From Mesonia oceanica (GTDB lineage Bacteria > Bacteroidota > Bacteroidia > Flavobacteriales > Flavobacteriaceae), in the NCBI RefSeq assembly GCF_902499555.1, contig NZ_CABVMM010000001.1, positions 1 to 64,000 on the forward strand: a stretch of 64,000 nucleotides of DNA, given 5' to 3'. The notes beneath the pieces are model-generated. The model saw only the letters and a list, made by a program, of their open reading frames with translations. It made no database searches and was not told the origin of the DNA. The translations under genes were made by a program, and so were the position numbers. This document shows positions 46,258 to 53,699 of this stretch, piece after piece. The number at the start of each line of letters is the position of its first letter. The first letter of the stretch is position 1.

Positions 46258-47445
46258 CTAAGCATTCTCTATTGCTGCAATACCCGGTAATGATTTGCCT
46301 TCTAATAATTCTAACATAGCTCCTCCTCCAGTAGAAACATAGCTTACTTTATCTTCAAAACCAAACTGTTTTACGGCAGCAACGCTGTCACCTCCACCAA
46401 CTAAAGAAAAGGCTCCATTTTTGGTTGCTTCAGCCACATAATTTCCAACCTCAATGGTTCCTTTAGCAAATGGCTCCATTTCGAAAACCCCTAGTGGACC
46501 GTTCCACAGGATAATTTTAGAGTCCAGAATAACTTGCTTTAAGTTTTCTAAAGATTTTGGCCCGGCATCTAATCCCATCCAACCATCAGGAATACTGTCG
46601 ATCGCTGAAGTATCTTTTTGGGCGTCTTCTGCAAATTTATCGGCAATCACACAGTCTACCGGAAGTACGATATTGGTATTTTGTTCTTTTGCCTTTTTCA
46701 AAATAGAAAGTGCTAATTCTTGCTTATCATCTTCTACTAATGAGTCACCAATTTTTCCGCCTTGCGCTTTAATAAAGGTATAAGCCATTCCTCCACCAAT
46801 AATTAAGTTATCTACTTTTGGAAGAATATTTTCAATTACTGTAATTTTAGAAGAAACTTTGGCCCCTCCTAAAATCGCTGTTACTGGTTTTTCTTTAGAG
46901 TGAAGTACTTTATTTAAACTTTTAATTTCTTTTGCGAGTAAATAACCGAAGCATTTTTCATCAAAAAATTGTGCCACAATCGTCGTAGATGCATGAGCTC
47001 TGTGTGCAGTACCAAAAGCATCATTAATGTATATATCTCCGTGTTTCGCCAATTTTTTTGCAAAATCTTCATCTCCTTTTTTCTCTTCAGCATAAAAACG
47101 AAGGTTTTCAAGCAGCAATACTTCTCCATTCTGAAGATTTTCTGACATTTTAAAAGCTTCATCACTTACACAATCAGAAGCAAACTTTACTTGTACGCCA
47201 ATAATTTCGGAAACTTTATTCACTATATGCTTCAACGAAAATTCTTCTTGCACTCCCTCCGGTCTTCCTAAATGCGACATTAACACCACAGAACCACCAT
47301 CTTCCAAAACTTTGGTAATACTTGGTTTGGCGGCTTCAATTCTTGTCGCGTCGGTTACTTCATGCTGATCGTTAAGCGGGACGTTAAAATCTACCCGGAT
47401 TAATGCTTGTTTATCTTTAAAATTAAAATCTTCAATAGTTTTCAT
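46258..47445 (-). CDS. pgk: Phosphoglycerate kinase
   Basis: Pgk transfers phosphate between 1,3-bisphosphoglycerate and ADP in glycolysis, in the cytoplasm. [64 protein letters not shown] and [15 protein letters not shown] are all present, and the length (395) is standard. It is not next to gapA here. A TANNTTTG-like box lies just upstream at 47460-47467. Confidence 0.98.
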   Translation of the reverse strand: MKTIEDFNFKDKQALIRVDFNVPLNDQHEVTDATRIEAAKPSITKVLEDGGSVVLMSHLGRPEGVQEEFSLKHIVNKVSEIIGVQVKFASDCVSDEAFKMSENLQNGEVLLLENLRFYAEEKKGDEDFAKKLAKHGDIYINDAFGTAHRAHASTTIVAQFFDEKCFGYLLAKEIKSLNKVLHSKEKPVTAILGGAKVSSKITVIENILPKVDNLIIGGGMAYTFIKAQGGKIGDSLVEDDKQELALSILKKAKEQNTNIVLPVDCVIADKFAEDAQKDTSAIDSIPDGWMGLDAGPKSLENLKQVILDSKIILWNGPLGVFEMEPFAKGTIEVGNYVAEATKNGAFSLVGGGDSVAAVKQFGFEDKVSYVSTGGGAMLELLEGKSLPGIAAIENA

Positions 47446-47459
47446 AAATAGGTTTTTTT

Positions 47460-47467
47460 CAAATTTA
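47460..47467 (-). promoter_or_regulatory. Possible -7 box for pgk
   Basis: The minus strand reads TAAATTTG here, 15 bases before the pgk ATG, fitting TANNTTTG. The implied leader is short and no -33 TTG lies at 19-21 bases, so it is tentative. Confidence 0.3.
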
Positions 47468-47532
47468 ATTATTTCTTCCTTTGTGGGGTAAATTCAATTG
47501 AAATAAATCAAAAATAACTATTTTCGCTCGGC

Positions 47533-48681
47533 ATGTTATTTTCAGATATACTAGGACTAACGCATTTAAAAAAGCACCTTACCGGAACCGCCGATAATGG
47601 TAGAATACCACACGCACAATTATTTGTAGGCGCAACGGGAAGTGGAACTTTACCTATGGCTATTGCCTATGCGCAATATGTGTTGTGTAAAAACACCAAT
47701 GGTGAAAACCAAGAAGGCAACCAAGCATGTAATTTAAAATTCCAGAATTTTTCGCATCCCGATTTGCATTTTGCCTATCCGGTAACTTCCCGAAAAGGGA
47801 TTACCAAACCAAAAGCGGCCGATTTCTTAACGGAATGGCGAGAGTTTATTACAAAATCCCCGTACGGAAATTTATACGACTGGTACCAACTTTTAGGAGT
47901 TGAAAACCAACAAGGGGAAATTAGGGTACAGGAAGCTGCTGAAATTTTAAAAAAGCTATCGCTTAAATCTTATGAAGGCGGATTTAAGGTTTCGATTATT
48001 TGGGGAGCAGATAAAATGAATACTGAATGCTCCAATAAGTTGCTAAAGCTTATTGAAGAACCACCCAATAAAACACTATTGATTTTAGTTGCTGAAACCG
48101 AAGAAGATATTTTACAAACCATCCGTTCTCGATGTCAAATCTTACATTTTCCGCCATTGGGTGAAAAAGTAATTGTTGATGCACTTGTTGAAAAAGAAAA
48201 TTTAAGCCAAGCGGAAGCTATAAAAATCGCTCATCGCGCCAACGGAAATTATAATGATGCGCTTCATTTATTGCATCAAGATAACGACGACGATCAATTT
48301 GAAAAATGGTTTATTAGTTGGGTGAGAACCGCTTTTAAGGCTAAAGGAAATAAGGCTTCCATAAGGGAGTTGATAGATTGGAGCGAAGAAATAGCCAAAC
48401 ACGGAAGAGAAAGCCAAAAACGCTTTTTGCTATACTGTCAGAACTTTTTTCGGCAAGCCCTAATGCAAAATTATACACAAGGAAAATTAGTTTACATGGA
48501 ACCGGCTACGGAAGGATTTCAGTTAGCGAAATTTGCTCCATTTATTCACGGGAATAATATTATGGAAATTAGCGAAGAGTTAGAAGATGCTATTTTTCAT
48601 ATTGAAAGAAACGTGAACCCCAAATTGGTTTTTACCGATTTATCGATAAAACTTACTCGCTTATTGCATAGTAAGAAATAA
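47533..48681 (+). CDS. holB: DNA polymerase III delta' subunit
   Basis: This 382-residue AAA+ protein is the delta' (stator) subunit of the clamp loader, which places the beta clamp on DNA. HAQLFVGATGSGTLPMAIA is the P-loop position but lacks the Walker A lysine, as expected for the non-hydrolysing delta' subunit. VSIIWGADKMNTECSNKLLKLIEEPP and RSRCQILHFPPL are the usual sensor and SRC motifs. It is a single gene, divergent from pgk, closed by a two-way terminator. Confidence 0.92.
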   Translation: MLFSDILGLTHLKKHLTGTADNGRIPHAQLFVGATGSGTLPMAIAYAQYVLCKNTNGENQEGNQACNLKFQNFSHPDLHFAYPVTSRKGITKPKAADFLTEWREFITKSPYGNLYDWYQLLGVENQQGEIRVQEAAEILKKLSLKSYEGGFKVSIIWGADKMNTECSNKLLKLIEEPPNKTLLILVAETEEDILQTIRSRCQILHFPPLGEKVIVDALVEKENLSQAEAIKIAHRANGNYNDALHLLHQDNDDDQFEKWFISWVRTAFKAKGNKASIRELIDWSEEIAKHGRESQKRFLLYCQNFFRQALMQNYTQGKLVYMEPATEGFQLAKFAPFIHGNNIMEISEELEDAIFHIERNVNPKLVFTDLSIKLTRLLHSKK

Positions 48682-48711
48682 AAAATCCGCTGAGCATTTC
48701 AGCGGATTTTT
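48681..48711. terminator. Bidirectional intrinsic terminator
   Basis: AAAAATCCGCTGA (48681-48693) pairs with TCAGCGGATTTTT (48699-48711) around a five-base loop. T-runs follow on both strands. It separates convergent holB and the OmpH-like gene. Confidence 0.9.
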
Positions 48712-48732
48712 TGTGGTGAATTAAAAACTCTT

Positions 48733-49287
48733 TTATTTTATAGAGTCTTTTTCGGTAGTTTCTTTAGAAGAAGTTTCCTTTCCTCCGTATTTTTTATTCA
48801 AAGCTTTTAAGACTTCTTGAGTAATATCTTTCCCCTCTTTAGCATACATAATATTTGCTGATTCGTTAGAACCAAAAATATAAGTATACCCATTTTCTTT
48901 TCCATAACCGGAAACAAAATCTTTTACCTTGGTTACAAGCGAGTCGATAATTTTATCACTTTCTTCGCGAAGCATCTGACCCTGCATTTGTTGTTGCTGA
49001 GAAAGCATTTGATTTTTCTGCATTAACTCTTGACGCTTTTGCTCTAGCTCTGCATCTGAATATTTATCTTGGTTCTCACGGAACTCCTGTACTTCCTGCT
49101 GAAATGCTCTTGCAACCGAATCCAATCCTTTTTGAAGTTGTTCCGATCTTTTATTAAATTGAGCTTCGGTTTCTTTCATTTCTTTAAAATCCTGAATTAA
49201 AACCGTATTATCTACATAAGCTGTTTTTTCTTGATTACAAGAAGTCAATATCGCTGCACCAAAGATTACCAATGCAATTTTTTTCAT
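48733..49287 (-). CDS. OmpH/Skp-like periplasmic lipoprotein
   Basis: This 184-residue protein has a lipoprotein signal peptide (MKKIALVIFGAAILTSC, Cys17) and then a long Gln- and Glu-rich coiled-coil arm (about 40-110) flanked by short beta segments (AYVDNTVLIQDF and YTYIFGSNESANIMYA). This is the tentacle layout of the OmpH/Skp chaperone family, which holds outer-membrane proteins in the periplasm. The lipid anchor is unlike free E. coli Skp. The ATG at 49287 is chosen over a TTG three codons earlier. It is monocistronic. Confidence 0.85.
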   Translation of the reverse strand: MKKIALVIFGAAILTSCNQEKTAYVDNTVLIQDFKEMKETEAQFNKRSEQLQKGLDSVARAFQQEVQEFRENQDKYSDAELEQKRQELMQKNQMLSQQQQMQGQMLREESDKIIDSLVTKVKDFVSGYGKENGYTYIFGSNESANIMYAKEGKDITQEVLKALNKKYGGKETSSKETTEKDSIK

Positions 49288-49416
49288 TTTTAACAATTTT
49301 AAATTTGTGCTGCTAAAGTAAGAAGTATTTTAAGAAAATAGTAGAATTTCTAAGGAATTGAATAAATCTATTTAATAATCTAGAACTATAATTACAGACT
49401 ATCAAAAACAACTCTA

Positions 49417-49444
49417 AATTAAGCGCTTATAAAGCGTTTTAATT
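49417..49444 (-). terminator. Weak hairpin downstream of methyltransferase gene
   Basis: AATTAAGCGCTT and AAGCGTTTTAATT can pair with a mismatch and bulge, about 60 bases after the methyltransferase stop on the minus strand. It may be a terminator in the 217-base gap before the OmpH-like gene. No other structure stood out there. Confidence 0.35.
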
Positions 49445-49504
49445 AATTACCGGGCAAAACTTGTTCTCAGCCTAAAAACGGCTTAAATCGTCTCTAATGG
49501 AGTA

Positions 49505-50359
49505 TTATTGCTTTTTAAACACATAAATATGGCTAGAATACTCTTTAGTAGATTTTGCCTTTAAATTACTCTTTAAACCAATCTTAAAAGCTTTTATAAA
49601 ATTAGATTTTCCGGTTTTATATTTTTCGGAAAGTAAACTCACGTAATAGGAATCGAAAATAAGGGGTAAAGTTTCTTGAAGTTGAAATTGATGTTTTTTC
49701 ATTAAGCTTTGAATTCCTTCTTTTGAAAAATGCCAAAGATGTCTAGGCACATCATAAGCTGCCCAAAATTCTTTATAATAATTGGCATCGTAACTTTTAA
49801 AATTGGGAACCGCTATAATTAGATATCCATCCTTATTTAATAAGGAATAGAATTTTTTAATTTGAAATTCTAAATCTGGAAGGTGTTCTAATACATGCCA
49901 AAGTGTAATTATATCAAATTTTTCGGAAGAATCTATCAAAGAAATTTCTTGTACTAATGTAATGTGTTTTTGTTGAGCTAGATTTCGAGCTTGAGCATTT
50001 GGCTCCACTCCCCTAACTTTCCAATTTTTTTTCTTGGCCGTTTTTAGAAAATCTCCGGTTCCTGCTCCTACATCTAATAATGATTTGGTTGAAGAGTCTG
50101 CCAAAGATTCTATTAATTTCAACTTCTTCTGCAGCATGAAGTTTTTCACACCTTGATAAAGTTTATCTGAAAGCTTTTTTGTAGAATCTGTATGAGAAAT
50201 ATAATCTTCACTTTCATAATAGTTGGGAAGCTTTTCTGGTGAAGGCTGTGGTTGGGTAATTAAAATCTCGTTTTTCTCATTCCAAACCAATTTAAATTCT
50301 TCCCCAGAAACGGTATGATCCTTACAAGTCAAAAAAGTTTTATTCTGCTTATTCTCCAT
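49505..50359 (-). CDS. Class I SAM-dependent methyltransferase
   Basis: This 284-residue protein has the seven-strand methyltransferase fold: SLLDVGAGTGDFLKTAKK is motif I for S-adenosylmethionine, RGVEPNAQARNLAQ the acidic strand-2 loop, and FDIITLWHVLEHLPDLE motif IV/post. AVPNFKSYDANYYKEFWAAYDVPRHLWHFS is the long insertion of the methyltransferase 23 type used on small molecules or sugars. The N-terminal part includes a segment (YYESEDYISHTDS) common in this subfamily. Its ATG overlaps the stop of the upstream lipoprotein gene (TAATG). The substrate is unknown. Confidence 0.85.
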   Translation of the reverse strand: MENKQNKTFLTCKDHTVSGEEFKLVWNEKNEILITQPQPSPEKLPNYYESEDYISHTDSTKKLSDKLYQGVKNFMLQKKLKLIESLADSSTKSLLDVGAGTGDFLKTAKKKNWKVRGVEPNAQARNLAQQKHITLVQEISLIDSSEKFDIITLWHVLEHLPDLEFQIKKFYSLLNKDGYLIIAVPNFKSYDANYYKEFWAAYDVPRHLWHFSKEGIQSLMKKHQFQLQETLPLIFDSYYVSLLSEKYKTGKSNFIKAFKIGLKSNLKAKSTKEYSSHIYVFKKQ

Positions 50360-50844
50360 TAATCTATAATTCTTTGATAAAACCGAAGTTTTTCCATTAC
50401 CGCTTTATTGCGAAAACTTTCTTCTTTTAGCACATCATTGCCTTCTTGATCGGTTACTTGAATAGAAATATAATGATGAAGTGTTTTCTTTACGGTTGGT
50501 TCTTCTTTTTGGTCGCGTGTTCCTAGAAAATCTGATATGGTGACCAACTGAAGCATTTTCTCATTATCTTCAAAAGGATAAACAAAAACGGATAATGTAT
50601 CATTGGGAAAGAGTGATGTTGTTGAAAAGCTATAAGGAAAATAGGTCTCTTTAAGTTTAAAATATTCAAGAGATTTTTTTTCGAAGCGTTCCATATTTCC
50701 ATCAAATTCAAATGTAAATGAAAGATTTGCATCGTTATCGGGAGCATCTATTTCATTTACATCAATTTTTCTAGCTTGTTTGACATGAAAGCATGAAAAG
50801 AAGAGATTCATTAAAATAATAAAAACCGTAATTTTTTTCAGCAT
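50359..50844 (-). CDS. Putative lipoprotein, paralog of the next gene
   Basis: I do not recognise this 161-residue family. A signal peptide with a lipobox (NLFFSC, about residue 17) suggests a lipoprotein. The next residues FHVKQARKID are almost repeated in the neighbour (FRVHKARRID), and both proteins share a layout with a short beta-rich body and a final EKLRFYQ/EKLNEFR-type helix, so they are tandem duplicates. It is spaced 16 bases from its paralog and overlaps the methyltransferase gene by one base. The function is unknown. Confidence 0.65.
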   Translation of the reverse strand: MLKKITVFIILMNLFFSCFHVKQARKIDVNEIDAPDNDANLSFTFEFDGNMERFEKKSLEYFKLKETYFPYSFSTTSLFPNDTLSVFVYPFEDNEKMLQLVTISDFLGTRDQKEEPTVKKTLHHYISIQVTDQEGNDVLKEESFRNKAVMEKLRFYQRIID

Positions 50845-50860
50845 AATAACTTATCAAATT

Positions 50861-51361
50861 CTAATTGAGAAAAGCTCGAAATTCGTTTAATTTTTCAATT
50901 ACAGCTTGTTTACGATCTCCTTCTTTAGTAAAAACATCATTACCTTTTAAATCTTTTACCTTCACATATACATAGTTATAAATCTCGTCACCTTTTTGGG
51001 AAATTTGCTCTCCTTTTAATCCATCTTGAGACCCTATAATAGATTTGAAGGTTCCCGTAAAAAAATCTAGATATTTATCTCTATCTGAAGTAACGTAAAA
51101 ACTCACCTCTAATTCTTCTTTCGGATAAAGTTCTTTAGTGATGAAAGAATCTGGCAAATAATCCCCTTCTACTTTAAAGAATCTTTTAGCATTAGGATAA
51201 AAAGAAATCCTACTTGCTTTTAAACGAAAACCATAAGAAGTAGTACTGTTTTTTAGTTTAGATTCATATAATTTATATTCATCAATTCTTCTAGCTTTAT
51301 GAACTCTAAAACAAGACTGAAAGCTAAAAACAAGTATAAAAAGTACTATTATTTTCTTCAA
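50861..51361 (-). CDS. Putative lipoprotein, tandem paralog
   Basis: This 166-residue protein has a signal peptide MKKIIVLFILVFSFQSC with a lipobox Cys17, then FRVHKARRID. It shares the N-terminal motif, a central region with PDSFITKELYPKEEL (compare PYSFSTTSLFPNDTL in the paralog), and the DLKGNDVF/DQEGNDVL segment with the gene at 50359. The start is a TTG at 51361; no ATG is near. The parS palindrome at 51369-51388 sits eight bases upstream, where a ribosome-binding site would be. The function is unknown. Confidence 0.65.
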   Translation of the reverse strand: MKKIIVLFILVFSFQSCFRVHKARRIDEYKLYESKLKNSTTSYGFRLKASRISFYPNAKRFFKVEGDYLPDSFITKELYPKEELEVSFYVTSDRDKYLDFFTGTFKSIIGSQDGLKGEQISQKGDEIYNYVYVKVKDLKGNDVFTKEGDRKQAVIEKLNEFRAFLN

Positions 51362-51368
51362 AACACAG

Positions 51369-51388
51369 ATTGTTCCACGTGGAACAAT
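51369..51388. promoter_or_regulatory. parS: parS-type centromere site 1
   Basis: The 20-base perfect palindrome ATTGTTCCACGTGGAACAAT contains TGTTCCACGTGGAACA (51371-51386), which matches the broadly conserved ParB-binding parS pattern TGTTNCACGTGNAACA at every fixed position. It lies in the 32-base gap after mnmG. ParB would load here and help segregate the chromosome origin region. Confidence 0.85.
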
Positions 51389-51393
51389 TAAAA

Positions 51394-53265
51394 TTATCTT
51401 CCCATATACACCAAAAGAACCGAAATATCTGCCGGGCTTACACCACTTACCCTTGAAGCCTGTGAAACGGTTTTTGGTTGAATTTTATTTAATTTCTCTC
51501 TTGCTTCCATCGACATTGATTTCAATTTCATATAATCAAAATCTGAAGGAATTTTTAAATTTTCTAAACGATGAAGTTTGTCGGCATTATTCTTTTCTTT
51601 TTCGATATACCCAGAATATTTAACCTGAATTTCTGTTTGCTCTAAAACCTCATGATCAAATTGATGTTCTTGAATATAATTTTCGACAGTTTCCACCTTT
51701 CGCATATCTTCCATCGTCATATTAGGACGTGCAAATATTTTGAACATTTTTCCGCTTTGTTTAACCGTCGCTGAATTATTAGCTTCCAGAATTGGATTTA
51801 TTTCTTCAGGATTCACACTAGTTTCCCTAAAGAAAGAAACAAAAGCATCAGCGGCATCTTTTTTAGATTCCATTCTTGCCATTCGCTTCTGAGAGGCTAA
51901 ACCAAGCTTATAGGATTTCTCGGTCAATCTAAAATCAGCATTGTCCTGTCTAAGCAGCGTTCTATACTCTGCACGGGACGTAAACATTCGATAGGGCTCT
52001 TCTGTACCTTTTGTGATTAAATCGTCTATTAAAACGCCTATATATGCCTCATCCCTACTCAATACAAATTCTTCACGCTCTTGAACCTTTAATGCTGCAT
52101 TAATTCCAGCCATTAAACCTTGACAAGCAGCCTCTTCATAACCGGTGGTCCCATTAATTTGACCAGCAAAATATAAACCTTCGATTAATTTGGTTTCTAG
52201 GGTATGTTGCAATTGTGTTGGCGGAAAATAATCGTATTCAATGGCATAACCTGGCCTAAAAAACTTTACATTCTCAAATCCGGCTACAGATTTTAAAGCT
52301 CTAAATTGAACATCTTCCGGTAACGAAGTAGAAAATCCATTTACATAATATTCAACCGTATTCCAACCTTCCGGTTCTACAAATAGTTGGTGACGGTCTT
52401 TATCTGCAAATCGATTAATTTTGTCCTCAATACTTGGGCAATATCTTGGACCAACACTTTCTATTCTTCCATTAAACATCGGAGAACGATCAAAACCTTC
52501 TTTTAATAAATTATGTACTTCCGGAGAAGTATAGGTCATATGGCAAGAACGTTGTTTACTTAAAGGTTTTGTTACATCCAAATAAGAAAATTTCGCTGGA
52601 ACTTCATCTCCTGGTTGCTCAACCATCTTTGAAAAATCTAAGGAACGACCATCTACTCTTGGTGGTGTTCCGGTTTTCATTCTTCCAGATTCAAAACCTA
52701 GATCAACAAGATCTGCCGTAATTCCGGTAGCCGCTCTTTCGCCTGAACGACCTCCACCAAAATTCTTTTCGCCAATATGAATTAAACCATTTAAAAAAGT
52801 ACCGTTGGTTAATACGACACTTTTGGCTTTTATTTCTAATCCAAGAGAAGTTCTAACTCCTGTAATTTTTCCATTTTCAGAAAGAATCCCAGCAACCATT
52901 TCTTGATAAAAATCTAAATTAGGAGTTTGCTCTAACATCATTCTCCAATCTTCAGCAAACCGCATACGGTCACTTTGCACCCGCGGACTCCACATAGCAG
53001 GTCCTTTAGATTTATTCAACATTTTAAATTGAATAGCACTGGTGTCACTTACAATTCCGCTGTAACCACCCATTGCATCAATTTCACGTACAATTTGTCC
53101 TTTTGCAATTCCACCCATAGCTGGATTACAAGACATTTGCGCGATATTCTGCAGGTTCATGGTTACCAATAAGGTTTTACTTCCCATATTCGCAGCAGCA
53201 GCAGCAGCTTCACTTCCTGCGTGTCCTCCTCCTACTACAATTACATCGTACTCTTTCTCAAACAT
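51394..53265 (-). CDS. mnmG: tRNA uridine-5-carboxymethylaminomethyl modification enzyme
   Basis: MnmG (GidA) works with MnmE to modify U34 in the anticodon of certain tRNAs, using FAD and folate. VIVVGGGHAGSEAAAAAANMG (FAD-binding, about 8-28), CNPAMGGIAKGQIVREIDAMGG, GTFLNGLIHIG and FAGQINGTTGYEEAACQGL are diagnostic, and the C-terminal LSR/helical domain is complete at 623 residues. It is flanked on both sides by parS sites. The association of gidA with the origin region is known from many bacteria. It follows ybeY with 14 bases between. Confidence 0.98.
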   Translation of the reverse strand: MFEKEYDVIVVGGGHAGSEAAAAAANMGSKTLLVTMNLQNIAQMSCNPAMGGIAKGQIVREIDAMGGYSGIVSDTSAIQFKMLNKSKGPAMWSPRVQSDRMRFAEDWRMMLEQTPNLDFYQEMVAGILSENGKITGVRTSLGLEIKAKSVVLTNGTFLNGLIHIGEKNFGGGRSGERAATGITADLVDLGFESGRMKTGTPPRVDGRSLDFSKMVEQPGDEVPAKFSYLDVTKPLSKQRSCHMTYTSPEVHNLLKEGFDRSPMFNGRIESVGPRYCPSIEDKINRFADKDRHQLFVEPEGWNTVEYYVNGFSTSLPEDVQFRALKSVAGFENVKFFRPGYAIEYDYFPPTQLQHTLETKLIEGLYFAGQINGTTGYEEAACQGLMAGINAALKVQEREEFVLSRDEAYIGVLIDDLITKGTEEPYRMFTSRAEYRTLLRQDNADFRLTEKSYKLGLASQKRMARMESKKDAADAFVSFFRETSVNPEEINPILEANNSATVKQSGKMFKIFARPNMTMEDMRKVETVENYIQEHQFDHEVLEQTEIQVKYSGYIEKEKNNADKLHRLENLKIPSDFDYMKLKSMSMEAREKLNKIQPKTVSQASRVSGVSPADISVLLVYMGR

Positions 53266-53279
53266 TACCCTATAAATTT

Positions 53280-53699
53280 CTATTGTTCCACGTGGAACAT
53301 TTTAATTTTTTCATCTTCTTTTTTACGCATTAATTGCGCATCATCATCTGTTTTATCTTTATAACCGCAAAAGTGTAACATCCCGTGAGCAATTACTCGC
53401 TTCAATTCTTCGTCAAAAGAAACCTCAAATTTTTCAGCATTTTCTGCAACACGTTCTGTACTTATAAAAATATCTCCGTGTAAAATATTTCCTACTGCAT
53501 TATCAAAACTGATGATATCCGTATAGTCGTCATGATTTAAATACTTTACATTTATTTCATGTAAATAATCATCATCACAAAAAATATAATTGATTTCTCC
53601 TTCTTTTTTTTCTTCTGAAATTAGAACGTTACGCAACCAATTTTCATAGTTTTCTTTCTGTTCTAACTCGAAATTATTTTCACTGAAAAAATTAATCAT
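53280..53699 (-). CDS. ybeY: Endoribonuclease YbeY
   Basis: YbeY is a zinc RNase that matures the 3' end of 16S rRNA and helps ribosome quality control. The core is RVIAHGMLHFCGYKDKTDDDA, giving HxxxH; the third ligand of E. coli (His) appears as Asp here, as I expect in flavobacteria. YTDIISFDN and LHGDIFISTERV are also typical. The length is 139 residues. The last six codons, ATG to CAA before TAG (MFHVEQ), contain a parS palindrome. It overlaps the DUF4175 gene by eight bases. Confidence 0.93.
   Translation of the reverse strand: MINFFSENNFELEQKENYENWLRNVLISEEKKEGEINYIFCDDDYLHEINVKYLNHDDYTDIISFDNAVGNILHGDIFISTERVAENAEKFEVSFDEELKRVIAHGMLHFCGYKDKTDDDAQLMRKKEDEKIKMFHVEQ
53284..53299. promoter_or_regulatory. 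parS: parS-type centromere site 2, inside ybeY 3' end
   Basis: TGTTCCACGTGGAACA is identical over 16 bases to the site at 51371. It forms the final codons of ybeY on the minus strand (encoding Phe-His-Val-Glu-Gln). The two sites are 1.9 kb apart around mnmG. Confidence 0.85.

Noticed and set aside
46454..46783. 109-codon open frame opposite pgk
   Set aside because: It is a shadow of a highly conserved enzyme gene, with no start signal.
47533..48681. Missing Walker A lysine in holB as a sign of inactivation
   Set aside because: The delta' subunit normally lacks ATPase activity, so the altered loop is expected.
50777..50792. TGTTTGACATGAAAGC in a lipoprotein gene as a degenerate parS
   Set aside because: Four mismatches including the CACGTG core; explained by the coding of the repeated SCFHVK motif.
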